From: Prochilodus magdalenae
Taxonomy: Eukaryota > Chordata > Actinopteri > Characiformes > Prochilodontidae
Assembly: GCA_024036415.1 (NCBI GenBank)
Contig: JAMWET010003554.1
Span: 16,001 to 80,000 of the forward strand
DNA length: 64,000 nt
Reading direction: 5' to 3'
Shown here: one piece after another, positions 1-11,468 of the stretch
Layout: each line of letters begins with the position of its first letter
How positions within the stretch are numbered: position 1 is the stretch's first letter
The notes under the pieces: generated by a model
What the model saw: only the letters and a program-made list of their open reading frames with translations
Told to the model about the DNA's origin: nothing
Databases searched by the model: none
Program-made: the position numbers and the translations under genes

Positions 1-640
1 CACAGTACACCTACAGGAGCTTTCAAGACATCCATCTGAATCCACATGCATTATGATGAAGATAGTCCTCTATGTAATCTCTTTAACTTAAATATTTCAA
101 ATCTGTGTTGTGTTGGCACTGATGTTGGAGTAGAGGGCCTGTCTCATAATCTCCATTCTAGTACATCTCAAAGGTGTTTCATGGGGTTGAAGGGTCAGGG
201 CTCTGTGTGGTGGAGTCAGGTTGTTTCATAACTCGCCTGGCCATGCCTTAATGGACCTTGCTTTGTGCACTGGGTCACAGTCAGGCTGGAACAGAAAATG
301 TCTTTCCCCAAACTGTTGAGACATACATTTGTGCCAAATAGAGAATTGCGATTCATCATTTCACAAAATCGTTATCGTTGGTTAATTAACTGGTTACCCT
401 CCAGACCAACTTGCTGCTCGTTTCTTTACAATTGATGCAGCTTTTTCAACTACTGGCCAAGAACTCCTTGAAGACATTATCCCACTTAGTAGACGGTGAA
501 CTTCTCAAGAATACTATAACTGCACACAGGTTTAACATCCAAGACTTCTTTCTATCAACCCACAGAGGCCAATGAAAAAACCTCCAAATGTGTATGCTGT
601 GATCTAACCAATTTACCTTTCAGACTGTTTAAGGACTTAA
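1..640. other. Gene-free left edge
   Basis: I see no gene here. The stretch is unremarkable in composition. Toward its right end it grades into the decayed Tc1-like transposon whose recognisable part starts near 640. Short open frames here are not supported by any family resemblance. Confidence 0.5.
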
Positions 641-937
641 TGAACGTTGTGTGGGCAAAAGCGGAAAAGGACCATCCTGGTGTTAGCAATGCAAAGATCA
701 CAAACCAACATCGGTCATTGTAATGGGGAGTCTGTTAGTGCTGATGGGATGAGTAACTTCTGTGAAGGCATCGCTAATGTCTAAGGAGTACATACACATT
801 TTGTAGCAACATATGCTGCCATCTGGATGACGTCTTTTTCTGGGGTGTACCTGTTTGTTTCAGAGAAGCAAGGCCAAATCACATTGTGCACGTATTATAA
901 TGCTTATGCAATGTTAACAATAGGCTTCAGTAGTAAG
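640..937 (+). mobile_element. Decayed Tc1/mariner-like transposon, left part
   Basis: The sequence resembles the transposase region of a Tc1-like element very common in teleosts. The phrase acatatgctgccatctgga near 809 and the following block to about 912 correspond to the stretch just before the conserved D-N-A-K-P-H catalytic block. It is full of substitutions and indels and cannot encode a transposase. The copy is broken at about 937 by a 3.2-kb insertion and resumes at about 4170. The assignment rests on remembered family similarity, not an alignment. Confidence 0.6.
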
Positions 938-3900
938 CAGAGTTGGGGAACTCGAGTCACATGAATTGACTCAAATCTAATTCGAGTCGGACATTTAAGG
1001 ACTTTGACTTGCTATGCATGATTTGACTTTGACAGATGACTTGAAACCTGGCAACCTAGCAGAATGCGGGAGATCAGCAGAGATAAAGGTACAAAGTAGC
1101 TTGTATGTTGAAGCTGGCTTCGCTAGAGATACTGGAGGGTCTGCAGATCAAACATCATTAGCACGACAGCCAACTTCATCCGTCACTACAGAGCCCACAC
1201 AGAAAGATCCGTGACTGTGTCGTTTGGCTAGTTGATAGAAGATTAGCTGACATTGTGTTAACGGTCAGCTTTGAGACAAGCAGGGGATGGGAAGATGGTC
1301 ACTAACACCCTAACATCCTGCTCCACAACTAACATAAGGTCAAAAGTTCTGCTCTAATCCTACCGAACTGGTGCTGCTGTTTAACCAGTCAGTTTTGTTC
1401 TCTAGCTCACAGCTCAGTAATGTTCAGCTGCTATAGCTCGGTAAAGTCCTGCTAATATAGCTCGATAAAGTTCGGCTGATATAGCTCAGTAAAGTCAGGG
1501 TGATATAGCTCGATAAAGTCCGGCTGATATAGTTCGGTAAAGTTCAGCTGATATACCTTGGTAAAGTTCGGCTGATATAGCTCGGTAAAGTTCGGCTGAT
1601 ATAACTTGGTAAAGTCAGGTTGATGTAGCTCGGTAAAGTTCGGCTGATATAGCTCGGTAAAGTTCAGCTGATATAGCTCAGTAAAGTTCGGCTGATATAA
1701 CTTGGTAAAGTCAGGTTGATGTAGCTCGGTAAAGTTCGGCTGATATAGCTCGGTAAAGTTCGGCTGATATAGCTCGGTAAAGTTCGGCTGATATAACTTG
1801 GTAAAGTCAGGTTGATGTAGCTCGGTAAAGTTCGGCTGATATAGTTCTGTAAAGTCTGGCTGATATACATTGGTAAAGTTCGGCTGATATAGTTTGGTAA
1901 AGTTCGGCTGATATAGCTCCATAAAGTTCGGCTGATATAGCTCCATAAAGTTTGGTTGATATAGATCGGTAAGGTTCGGTGAATAGTTCGGTAAAGTTTG
2001 GGTAAAGTTCGGCTGATATAGCTCCATAAAGTTCGCTGCTGTAAGGTTCGGTTGATATAGTTCGGTTAAAGTTTGATATAGTTCGGTAAAGTTTTGGCTG
2101 ATATAGATATAGTTTGGTAAAGTTTGGCTGATATAGATTGGTAAAGTTCAGCTGATATAGTTCGGTAAAGTTTGGTTGATATAGATCGGTAAGGTTCGGT
2201 TGATATAGTTCGGTAAAGTTCGGGCTGATATAGTTCGGTAAAGTTGGGCTGATATAGTTCGGTAAAGTTCTGCTGATATAGCTCAGTAAGGTTCGGTTGA
2301 TATAGTTCGGTAAAGTTGGGCTGATATAGTTCGGTAAAGTTCTGCTGATATAGCTCAGTAAGGTTCGGTTGATATAGTTCGGTAAAGTTGGTAAACTGAT
2401 ATATAGTTCCGGATATAGTTTAGGTAAAGTAAAGTTTTTAAAGGGCTGATATAGTTCGGTAAAGTTCTGCTGATATAGCTCAGTAAGGTTCGGTTGATAT
2501 AGTTCGGTAAAGTGGGGCTGATATAGTTCGGTAAAGTTGGGCTGATGTAGTTCGGTAAAGTTCTGCTGATATAGCTCAGTAAGGTTCGGTTGATATAGTT
2601 CAGTAAAGTTGAGCTGATATAGTTTGGTAAAGTTCTGCTGATATAGTTTGGTAAAGTTGGGCTGATATAGCTCAGTAAGGTTTGGTTGATATAGTTCGGT
2701 AAAGTTCTGCTGATATAGTTCGGTAAAGTTGGGCTGATATAGCTCAGTAAGGTTCGGTTGATATAGTTCAGTAAAGTTGAGCTGATATAGTTCGGTAAAG
2801 TTCTGCTGATATAGTTTGGCTGATATAGCTCGGTAAAGTTCGACTGATATAGTTCGCCTGATCTAGCTCGGTAACGTTCGGCTGATATTGGCTATTCGCC
2901 TGTTATTTGGGTTTCGCGCCTCCTATTGCTCACAGACCACCTACTAAAATCTCAGAAACATTTTAGTAGTAAACCTGAGAACACACTTCAGTTACATTAT
3001 ATATTACACCCATATGACATACAGATCAAATATCACCTGTGTTGTACAGCGACCCATCTGGCAACATACTACAACCTTTAGTTTGGCAACTGCTTTGGTT
3101 AAATTATATTATTAAATTACCTCGATAAACTATTACTGTGAGACAACAAGATGACAGAGATCTAAAATCAAGTGTAGTGTACAGACACCCATCTGATGAA
3201 AATACTACAATCGTTATAATCGTTGGTAAAATATACACATGTCCATACGTACATGACCACTAACAAGTGGTAACAAGTGCAGTCTTTTTCTGAAGGCAGA
3301 TGTATGAACTTTGACACCACCTGTGGGAAGGATTAGGTCCTGTGATGAAGTTTTAGGATTGTTTGAGAGTTCTTTATGTATCTTGTGCTCTTGGACTGAA
3401 CTTGTTTGGATGGCTTGACCCAGCCGTGTTGCCAGGTGTTTCATTGTTTGTTTGTTTTTTGCAGACAGTGGAATAGCTGGTTTCTATTTGTTTTTTAAAT
3501 CCCTTCATGGACTCATATGCACCTTCTTCTTTCAAAGCAAGAGAACTTCCTGGGACTGACTATGGTAATATCACTCACTTCAACAATCAAGAGCAAACCA
3601 AACCAAACATCTAAATCCCTCTAACCATGTCCTAATCATTAGCAACTGATGGTGGGGCACCTGATTTTAATTTTAGGCATTTTAAGCAGCAATTAATGTG
3701 AGGATGCCCTAACCTTTTCCTCACAAGAAAGGATTTATGGTCATTAAAGTTTACAAAAGATTTTTTAAGACAATTTATTGATTTAGTTATATTGCCTCCA
3801 TTTCTCAGTATTGTTCATATGAAGATTGTTAGATATGTCTAAAAAAGGTTTTATTAGAGGTTTTATTTACACCACTATTTGGCTCTAGCTTTTCATCCAC

Positions 3901-4169
3901 AGAAATACAAAGATGCTGTGTCATATGGGAAACCCCTTGGACACATGGGCTAAAAGAAGAAATGAAACAGTATTTGTTAATATTGAATATGAATTCAACT
4001 ATGGCTGCCGTCTTTTAACTGGTTTAAATGTGGAAACGAGTTACAGCATCATAACTCCATATAACTTGACTTGAGACTTGCTTGAATCTTCCTGCATTAA
4101 CTTGAGACTTTAGGGTTAAGACTTGAGACTTGTTTGTGACTTGCACATGTGTGACTTACTCCCACCTCA
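938..4169. mobile_element. hAT-like non-autonomous element carrying a minisatellite
   Basis: The left end starts CAGAGTTGGGGAACTCGAGT and the right end, read on the other strand, is TGAGGTGGGAGTAAGTCACA. This is an imperfect inverted pair of the CAG-N-GNTGGG type seen in hAT elements. Both subterminal zones are rich in GACTTGA-type motifs (about 955-1040 and 4060-4160), as in non-autonomous fish hAT families. The interior holds the 24-bp minisatellite and about 1.1 kb of unassigned sequence, with no transposase frame. The two halves of a Tc1 copy flank it, so it inserted into that copy. No clear 8-bp target duplication remains. Confidence 0.55.
1436..2890. repeat. 24-bp minisatellite with higher-order structure
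   Basis: About 60 tandem copies of a 24-bp unit close to GCTCGGTAAAGTTCGGCTGA plus TATA. In the first part a variant unit (ACTTGGTAAAGTCAGG...) recurs at 1604, 1700 and 1796, a 96-bp period of four units. From about 2233 a different three-unit, 72-bp period appears (variants with AAGTTGGGC, AAGTTCTGC and AAGGTTCGG). Near 2390-2450 the array is disrupted. Because 24 is a multiple of three, a stop-free frame of 191 codons exists on the minus strand. It is a by-product of the period, not a gene. Confidence 0.95.
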
Positions 4170-4420
4170 AAGAATACAGGTGCTAGATTGACCTGTCTGC
4201 AGTCCAGAACCATCATTAGAATGTGTGGTGAATTATGTAGCACAATATTTGACAACAAAGACCCCCGACTGTTGAGCTGCAATGTTGTTTCAAGCAAGAA
4301 TGGAACATAATCTATCTACAACAGCTGATAGCTGATGGTGTCATATGTCAGGTGGGGTGTTCTGTACAGCAAAACTCAAAAATTGCACAATTCTGAGTCA
4401 CTGCCCAAACAAAAATGGTT
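4170..4420 (+). mobile_element. Decayed Tc1/mariner-like transposon, right part
   Basis: This is the continuation of the copy that breaks at 937. Blocks such as cctgtctgcagtccag (about 4192) and agacccccgactgttgag (about 4259), followed by tcaagcaagaatgga, match the stretch around and after the S-P-D-L catalytic block in the same Tc1-like family. The right boundary is vague. Degenerate and non-coding. Confidence 0.55.
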
Positions 4421-6500
4421 ATGTAATATAGGTATTACGTAATGGTCAGTTAGGAACAATGAGGGGTTGGATGTCTCACATTTCTCACTCTCTCCTACTG
4501 TCAGGATCCGTTAATACTCCTGTTTGCCTTCTCTTTTAATTTACTTTCAAGTTGTCTCTGTGTTAGCAGTATCTGAATCTGAATCCTGAATTTTACTCTT
4601 GATTTTTTACCATGCAGGTTTTTATCCTGAGCATCTTATTCAGCTACTCAGTTGTTTAAAGGCCAACTAATAGATTCTGTTGCTGTCACTCAACTGGAAT
4701 AAAAACCTGCAGCCATGAATCTGCGGTTGCGTTTTGGAGGGCAGATATACTCAATATACTCAAAAGCAAAACAAATGCACCCCTCCTTCAGCAGCCCTAA
4801 CCCCCAAATGAAAGGACATGCAGTGCAAAGGGGAATGACACAGGACCAGTCAACTTTAAACCCTTAATCCACTGCACAAACAAACACCATGACATAACGG
4901 TACAGCAGAAGACCTCACAGCATGCAGTGTAGCTAATGCTAGCAGGTTAGCAAACTCTGGGTCCAACTGACGATCTGGATCTACTGGTTCTGTAAAACAA
5001 TTCGAATGTTACCCACTTATCAAGAAGGAACAGAGCAACCTCCTCATCCCTTTCAACTCTCAGTGTCTCAGGTCAAGCTCCTTTTTCACCAGCTTCTCCT
5101 TCACTTTAAATGGTGCAGCAGTTCCATGCTGGCACCTCAGCCTACCCGTCCAGGCTCTTGTTTGAACCCATTCGAACCGTTCCAGAGACACATGAACGTA
5201 GCTGCAGGGCTTTCACCACTGAAATGCCTCACTAGTTCTTTCTTCTTTGTTTTTTAGATCTTCTCCACTTTGGCTGTTTCCCAGCCATCTCTCCTTTTTG
5301 TCAATACGTGGAGTTCAGAACTTAGCCCCTCCCTTCCCGTATTGTAGGAAGAAGTTTGTGTATTGACACATGGCTGTGTATGAACAGACGATCGTATCCC
5401 AGCATGCACACAGAACAGGCAGCTAGTGGGCTACTCAATATATGCGTGATTTATTCCAAGGCTCACTATCCCAGTCCTGGCGCGCTCACGCTGTGCTTTG
5501 TCTCATGTTGCGCATCTTATTCAAGTCAATAACTAAAGGAGCAGCGCGTTATGAGCTGTGTCAGATGTGTAGAGTAGGAAAACGTGTCACAGACAAATTA
5601 CCAGTGTCAGAATAAAATCACGTAGGTCTTGCTCGAGTTACAGTTGGGTGGGTCAGGATAGCTGCCTCCCTCCTGTCCTGACAATCCAATGAAATACATC
5701 ATGTTTCATGTTACGAAGTTTGTAGTCTTGCCTCATGCAAACAGTTACATAACCATTGTGAATACGCAATAGGTGAGCTCTCTCCAGCACCAAAGAGGAA
5801 GCAGCAAAGCAGCTACAGGAACATCTCTGTTGGGAAGTGAGACATGAAGGAGACTCTGGGGAGGTTGCGGTTCTGCTGGAGTAAAAGGAGGCGTTTGGCG
5901 TGTCTTCCTACCATATCACCATATTCTCCGGCATCTTTTCTTTCCCCCCAAACAAACATCTGCACACACAACGGCACAGGTAGCCAGAAGAAGCTTCTGT
6001 TTCTGCATGATGGGAAATAATCTCAAATGGAATCTAGCTGCAGTCTTGCGAATAGTGGGCCTGTAAGATTCTCAGTCTTTACAGGACTGTGTGCTGTTGT
6101 TGAAACCTCTGTGAGTAATGACACATTGGCTGTATATGTGAATGTGTCAGACTTCAGTCTTCTAGTGTGTGGTTAGCATTAGTAGTCATTATATGATGCG
6201 GTAGGAAAGCGTATCTACACTCATTGCCCATTTCTTCCTACTGTGACCATACGGGTGCCCATACAGGAGCCCTACAGTGGGCAAAATGGTTCATCAGTTT
6301 AGCTATAGAGAGTTCCTTCATGTGGTAAACTACTGAACCAGTTTTATTCAAGTTAAAAATGATTTGATTGAAATTGAACCATGTAGTCAAAGTGTGCCTG
6401 CGAGGTGAATAAAAGTAGCTACCTGTACGAGTTACTGAATTAGAGTGAACTGATAAACTATTTTACAATGCAGTTGCAGGCAGCAGTTTCTCTGTTTCTC
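4420..6500. other. Gene-free intergenic stretch
   Basis: No exon-like open frame with plausible splice sites was seen. One copy of the dispersed motif ctttaaatggtgcagcag lies at about 5103-5120 (see the hairpin at 7218-7314). The short frame at 5006-5257 spans this repeat and is not a gene. Confidence 0.5.
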
Positions 6501-6780
6501 TGCATGCTTCATTCATTCATGCTTCAACCCCTTTCACTCTGTTCCTCAATGAACAGGACCGCCACAGGACCGTCACAGTGCAGGTATAATGTGGGTGGTG
6601 GATCATCCTCAGCACTGCAGTGACACTGACATGGTGGTGAGGTGGTGTCTGTTGCACTGGTACCTCAGTGTTACTGCTGGACGGAGAATGGTCAGACAAT
6701 AACAGCTCAACACAGACACAACATTCCTTCGCCTGCTCACTAACAACCACTAGAACACACTAAACACAGGTTTCAAATCA
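6500..6780. repeat. Interspersed repeat, probably otophysan family
   Basis: The text gtgggtggtggatcatcctcagcactgcagtgacactgacatg-like sequence (about 6590-6640) also occurs in inverted form at about 60130-60180. The same family recurs at 59640-60310, 62800-63050 and 63900-64000. I remember it as abundant in otophysan fish genomes but cannot assign a superfamily. Confidence 0.6.
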
Positions 6781-7217
6781 TTAAGGCTGTATGTCTATGC
6801 TGTTCTACCTCCTAACGCTTTACTGTAACCAGCTGTAGAATGGGCCAGCCTTTAAGGATATCACAGACAGCAATCGGGGCGGTTTTACCAGAGACATGGT
6901 TCAGCGTTCTGCACTGCATATTCCACCCGGGTGATGATTCAGATGCTGAAGTGTACTGCCCTCTTGTGTTTGCTCAAACACCTGCGTGAAAGCCACATAA
7001 GCAGCAGAGGCCCAATTCACTGGGTGGCACCCTCAAAAGAGTGACTTTCACGTTTCACATTCTTATACTGCAGCCCAATCTTGAATTAGGTGCCGCTATA
7101 GCACTCTCTGGAAGATGTAGAAGACGCAGCCTTGTCCGAATGTCATACCGTAGCACATAGAAGGTCATAACTATTAAAAATATCAGGCTGCAGCTGCGTT
7201 TTTCATCAGCTTTTCTG

Positions 7218-7314
7218 TATTTTCCCATTCCACCTTAAATGGTGCAGCAATTATTATAAGGCCTCAGGCACAGGAATGTAACTACAGCACCATTTAAGGT
7301 GGAACGGGAAAATA
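7218..7314. repeat. Near-perfect inverted repeat (MITE-like hairpin)
   Basis: Arms 7218-7245 and 7287-7314 are inverted copies matching at 27 of 28 positions, separated by a 41-bp loop. The arm core CCACCTTAAATGGTGCAGC recurs singly or in diverged form near 5103, 14095, 18745 and 38435-38495. This marks a small dispersed foldback family. Confidence 0.85.
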
Positions 7315-7319
7315 CAAAC

Positions 7320-9299
7320 AAGAGGTCGGTAAATGTTATCATCAGAAAAGTTACCAGCTTTAAAGGAATGGTTAGGATATTTCGATAGTCTACATTGGCT
7401 CGTTGGTGAGGGGCTAGTGTGTGAACACTTACAGTGCACTAACAACAAAGGCTGGGTAATTTTTGGTAGGGCCACTAGATGGGTAGAACAAATTGCTAGA
7501 TGCGGTGCTGCTGGGCAACCATTTTGCACTGTGAGAGGTTTGAGAACCTGAAATTTTGACAAATGGCTGCCACCTTCATCCACATGTTTAGCTTGGAGGA
7601 TACGTTACACCTGCTCCTGGAGATCCAGGAGGTTCAGATGCAACATTATTGTACCTGCTGTACTAGAAACAAAAGCTACAATGCAAATATACCCTCAGTG
7701 TGGCAACAACGGCTTTAAGGTGTGTGTACCTTGAAAATGATTTTCCCAGAGGCATAACTTTCATAATCAAATGTTTCAAAGCACAAAAATACAATTAACA
7801 AAGGCTGGAGACAAGTGTGGAGTCTATACAACTGCAAACATTAAAGGGAAATATAGTATGATGTCATCTACCGAAGATACTGAGACACATTCTATAGCCT
7901 ATGTGTGTTTTGTTCATTCCGGCCTACTGTAGCTACATTCCAGCTCTACATTAAAGCCTCTGTTGGAGGACGACCCACTTGTATAGTCATGTAATTATAC
8001 TTTAATAAAAACAATTTTGTTTAATAACTAAAATTATTATTGTTATTATTTCTGCTATTAGGTCTCTTTAAATCTTACACACTGCTCCTTTAATTTTAAT
8101 GTTAAACCATTCCTATTAAATTAGCTGTATGCATCTGTTCAGCTCTCAGTTAGACAGAGTTAGGTTGGGTTAGGTTACGTGACACTGAAGAACACCCACA
8201 GCTGCTTGATTGAAGAGGCCAACACAAGGTACGGTGTAGTGTTTAATAATGTTAAGTGTAAGGTTAAACTTAGGACATACAAAAGCATTGCAGGGTACAG
8301 ACACACTCAGCAGGACAAAGAAAGGAGAACTAAAAGCAGCCAGGTTACAGAACACAAGAGTAATGAAGCACAGCTTTCGCCAATCGGACGTGAACATCCT
8401 AAATAAATGTCAAACAGCGTAAAAGACTGAAATACAGTACACAGAGACTGTATGTAGGCACTGTGGCCTATAGGTGGCTCCCTATGGCATTTAGTCACAG
8501 CGAAGCACAATATCGATGTACTGCCAAGCTAAAATGTATTATCAACTCTGTGTCTTTTAAATCACATTTTCCCCCACAAGTTACATGGAAGAAAAATCTA
8601 GTATCTTATGGTGATGCAAAAACAATAACACCATGTCACATCACAAACATCGTTACAATAAGGTTTCCAGTTCAGAGTTCAGGAGCATTCCCAATTCTAC
8701 ACGCTGTTCCTATTAAAGGAGCGCTATGCATTTTGTCTTAAGTGTCCTCATTAGTCATATATAGATACTGTAGGTGACACATCAACCGGTGATGAAAATA
8801 GAAAAACAGAAAAGTCTGTAGCAGATCATCTGCTCCACATGAACCAATATTTATGAGCAGTATATATCTTTAGTTTTGCTGCAGTGGAAATAGTCAGGCT
8901 TAGTCCTGAGTCACAATGATAATTTCCTGTTTCCATTACTTAGAGATATATGGTACAAAGCAGAGCTCAGTGCAGCCAGGAGCAGCAGCCTTTATCCATT
9001 ATGGTTATGGACAATTCTGGCACAGTCAAATCAAAATGACCAAAAACCACAACAACAAAAAAGAAATCCAACACAAACACAGTGCCTCAAAATAAAACAC
9101 CCAATATGTAAACAAATCATCAAAAAAGCAATACGTAGGTTCAATATGCAGGTCAGTCCGGACAAGAGGAGATACCACCAATACCTACACACTGTTGCTA
9201 TCTATACGTCTAAGGTGCTCTTCTCAGCATTCATAGAAGGTACGTCCCATCTGCAGCTAAAAAAAGAGACTAGTGCATGTTACCGTATCTAAACAGGTA
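7320..9299. other. Gene-free intergenic stretch
   Basis: No supported gene. At 8071-8095 the sequence tcttacacactgctccttta looks like one end of the inverted-repeat family described at 9300-9808. The facing end was not identified. Confidence 0.5.
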
Positions 9300-9808
9300 T
9301 TAAAGGTGCAATTTGTAAGCTCCTGAAATATTTCAAATATTCCAAAATTCCCTAAAATGAAGAAATACGTTTCAGAGGGTGTCAAAAGGCCCTGTATCAT
9401 GTTGCAGAGATATCCACTAGCCCCGCCCCATCCTGTCTCATATTACCACTTTGTACCTCATAAGGAGTCACTGTAGTCTAGTCAAAACAGTCCAAGAGGA
9501 GAGGACGAAGAACTTACTTGTCAGTCATGTTGAAGGTTCTGCTCCTGTTTATAAAGAATCAGTAACCAAATGATGACTAAAGCTTTTGTCAATAGACCTC
9601 CACCAGCATGGGCTATAACAAGAAAAAGTAGTAGAAGGTAAATTGATATTTTGATGCTGTACTTGTCATGTTCTCTCTAGACTGGTCAGTTAACAGCTGT
9701 TGGGGTTAACATTGAGTAATAGGGACTGTGTATTTCCTTGTTTCTTATGACAGGGTTGGAAACCATAGCCTTCGACAGGTTGCCTCATCTTACAAATTGC
9801 TCCTTTAA
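9300..9808. mobile_element. MITE-like element with 20-bp terminal inverted repeats
   Basis: TTAAAGGTGCAATTTGTAAG at 9300-9319 faces CTTACAAATTGCTCCTTTAA at 9789-9808, matching at 19 of 20 positions when inverted. The roughly 509-bp interior has no transposase frame. TTAA at both edges could be a target duplication or part of the repeat. Related single ends occur near 8071, 18445, 45630 and 49908. Confidence 0.75.
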
Positions 9809-11100
9809 ATATACCAAAAATGAAAGATACAAAGAAAACGTCACCGTAAAACCTGTTTAGAATAAACAAAAGTGGCACTGCTTCCAACAAAGCACTCACT
9901 GCAATATTTAACTAGCCTTGTATGTACAATTCCCTAGCTGTCCAGTATTTGGGAAAAATAAAAACAAGACTGTATCTTTAAACTTAAGTCAATAATCCAT
10001 ATTAAGAAAAAAAAAAACGGGTATACAAAACAGTAACAGGGATCAATAAGGAATTAAATAAGCAGGAGGGGGTGGAGAGATTAAAAAGCACAAGAAAAAA
10101 CAAGCTGGTCTTTATAAAAATTAAAGAAAAAAAGAAAAAAAAAAAACCACACATCCATTGCATGCTTCAAACAGTGTATCAGGACCACTGTGGCGGTGGC
10201 GGTTACGTCAATAATAGCTAATAAATATTACACCAATTATAGCTGTTAAATATTAGGACATAGTACAAACGCTTCACATGGATAACATGCCTGACTGGCA
10301 CCAAAATATGAGCAAGTAATATGAACTGTTTACAGCTGTGTGGCTTATTGGGTAAAAAACTTTGGATATGATTGTCAGGTGTTACAGAAAGAAAGGAATT
10401 ATCACATTAGCAATCAAGTTTTCCCCAGGACACCCAAAGTTCATCCTTTGGTTTGTTTGAGTAGCAATGCTGTGCACCGACATGAGAACAGAAAAGTAGT
10501 TTTGTGTCTGAAATGTGTGCGTACATGGACGAGCGTAACGTTAGCGCTGCCCACGCAGACCCTTCATTTTATCGTGAGACAGATTTCCAACCATGAGGGA
10601 TTACTCGATCTGAAAAACCTGGACTAAACTAATCCGATCGGCATCCTGCGGCGTATGGGGCGTGGAGGAGAAGGGGGGGGCATGGATGAAAAAAATGGAA
10701 AGGGGGATTAATAGTGTATATATGAGGTGCTAATCTTAGCTCAGGTTCTCTGAAGATAAGCCTCTCCTGCTCAAATCCTCTCTTAGCACTGTCTTAAATA
10801 ACCTCCAGATTGTGTAACAGTCAGTGATTTACATAGAGATTCTTGCCAGACAGGCAACATGATGAGTGAAGGTGAGCTCACCCAATGACACATTTAAAGG
10901 TGCTAGTATGCTAATGTTAGGAGAACAACAGTGAGCAATGCTAACCAGGTTTAAAAACAAACAATAAATAGATATATCCAGATGTAGTAACAGTGCGACC
11001 CAGTGCAGAGCATACATACGGTTTCTGCAAAAGAGGCATTTCCACACAAAAGGTATCACACCTTAGCACAGGCGTACACGCAAATACAGTAGTAGCAATT
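9809..11100. other. Gene-free DNA downstream of macir
   Basis: No coding exon was recognised. A-rich runs occur near 10005 and 10130-10146, and a G-rich run lies near 10660-10680. Part could belong to a longer alternative macir 3' UTR. Confidence 0.5.
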
Positions 11101-11113
11101 ATTAAGCAAGTCA

Positions 11114-11119
11114 TTTATT
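11114..11119 (-). terminator. macir: Candidate macir poly(A) signal
   Basis: TTTATT on the plus strand reads AATAAA on the minus strand, about 350 bases past the macir stop codon. It is the first canonical signal I noticed downstream. Longer 3' ends further left are possible. Confidence 0.4.
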
Positions 11120-11165
11120 GCTAATCCTGAAAGACCTCAACCCTCACACTTAACGTATCCCCTTA

Positions 11166-11192
11166 ACACACACACACACACACACACACACA
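11166..11192. repeat. (CA)n microsatellite
   Basis: About 13 CA dinucleotides, read as (TG)n in the macir sense strand, in the presumed 3' UTR. A pyrimidine-rich tract (11203-11242) follows, which is purine-rich in the transcript. Confidence 0.9.
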
Positions 11193-11468
11193 CTATCAAA
11201 AGAACTTCTCTCTCTTTTTTTTTTCTTTTTTTCCTTTTTTTTTGTTCACAGGTTAATGTTTAAGTTAGTCGGGCCTGATGGCGCCTCATCGAAACCTCCT
11301 GGTTAACAAACAGTTCTTAAAATAACGAAATTAGTGGCCTATGGGTGCCTTACTACAGGAACTGCCTACGATCTGAGTGGAGAAACACAAGGCCCGAAAA
11401 TAGCAGCCAGGTCCCCCTGCGGGTGAGGGGGCCTGGCTGTGGATGCTGGCGGCCCGCGCTGGGGTCGC

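Noticed and set aside
1452..2027. 191-codon open frame encoding an ELYQPNFT-type octapeptide repeat
   Set aside because: It is created by the 24-bp minisatellite period. There is no start context, promoter or splice support, and the frame breaks where the period slips.
1436..2890. Regular short repeats that could suggest a CRISPR-like array
   Set aside because: Units are head-to-tail with no unique spacers, and the genome is eukaryotic. It is a minisatellite.
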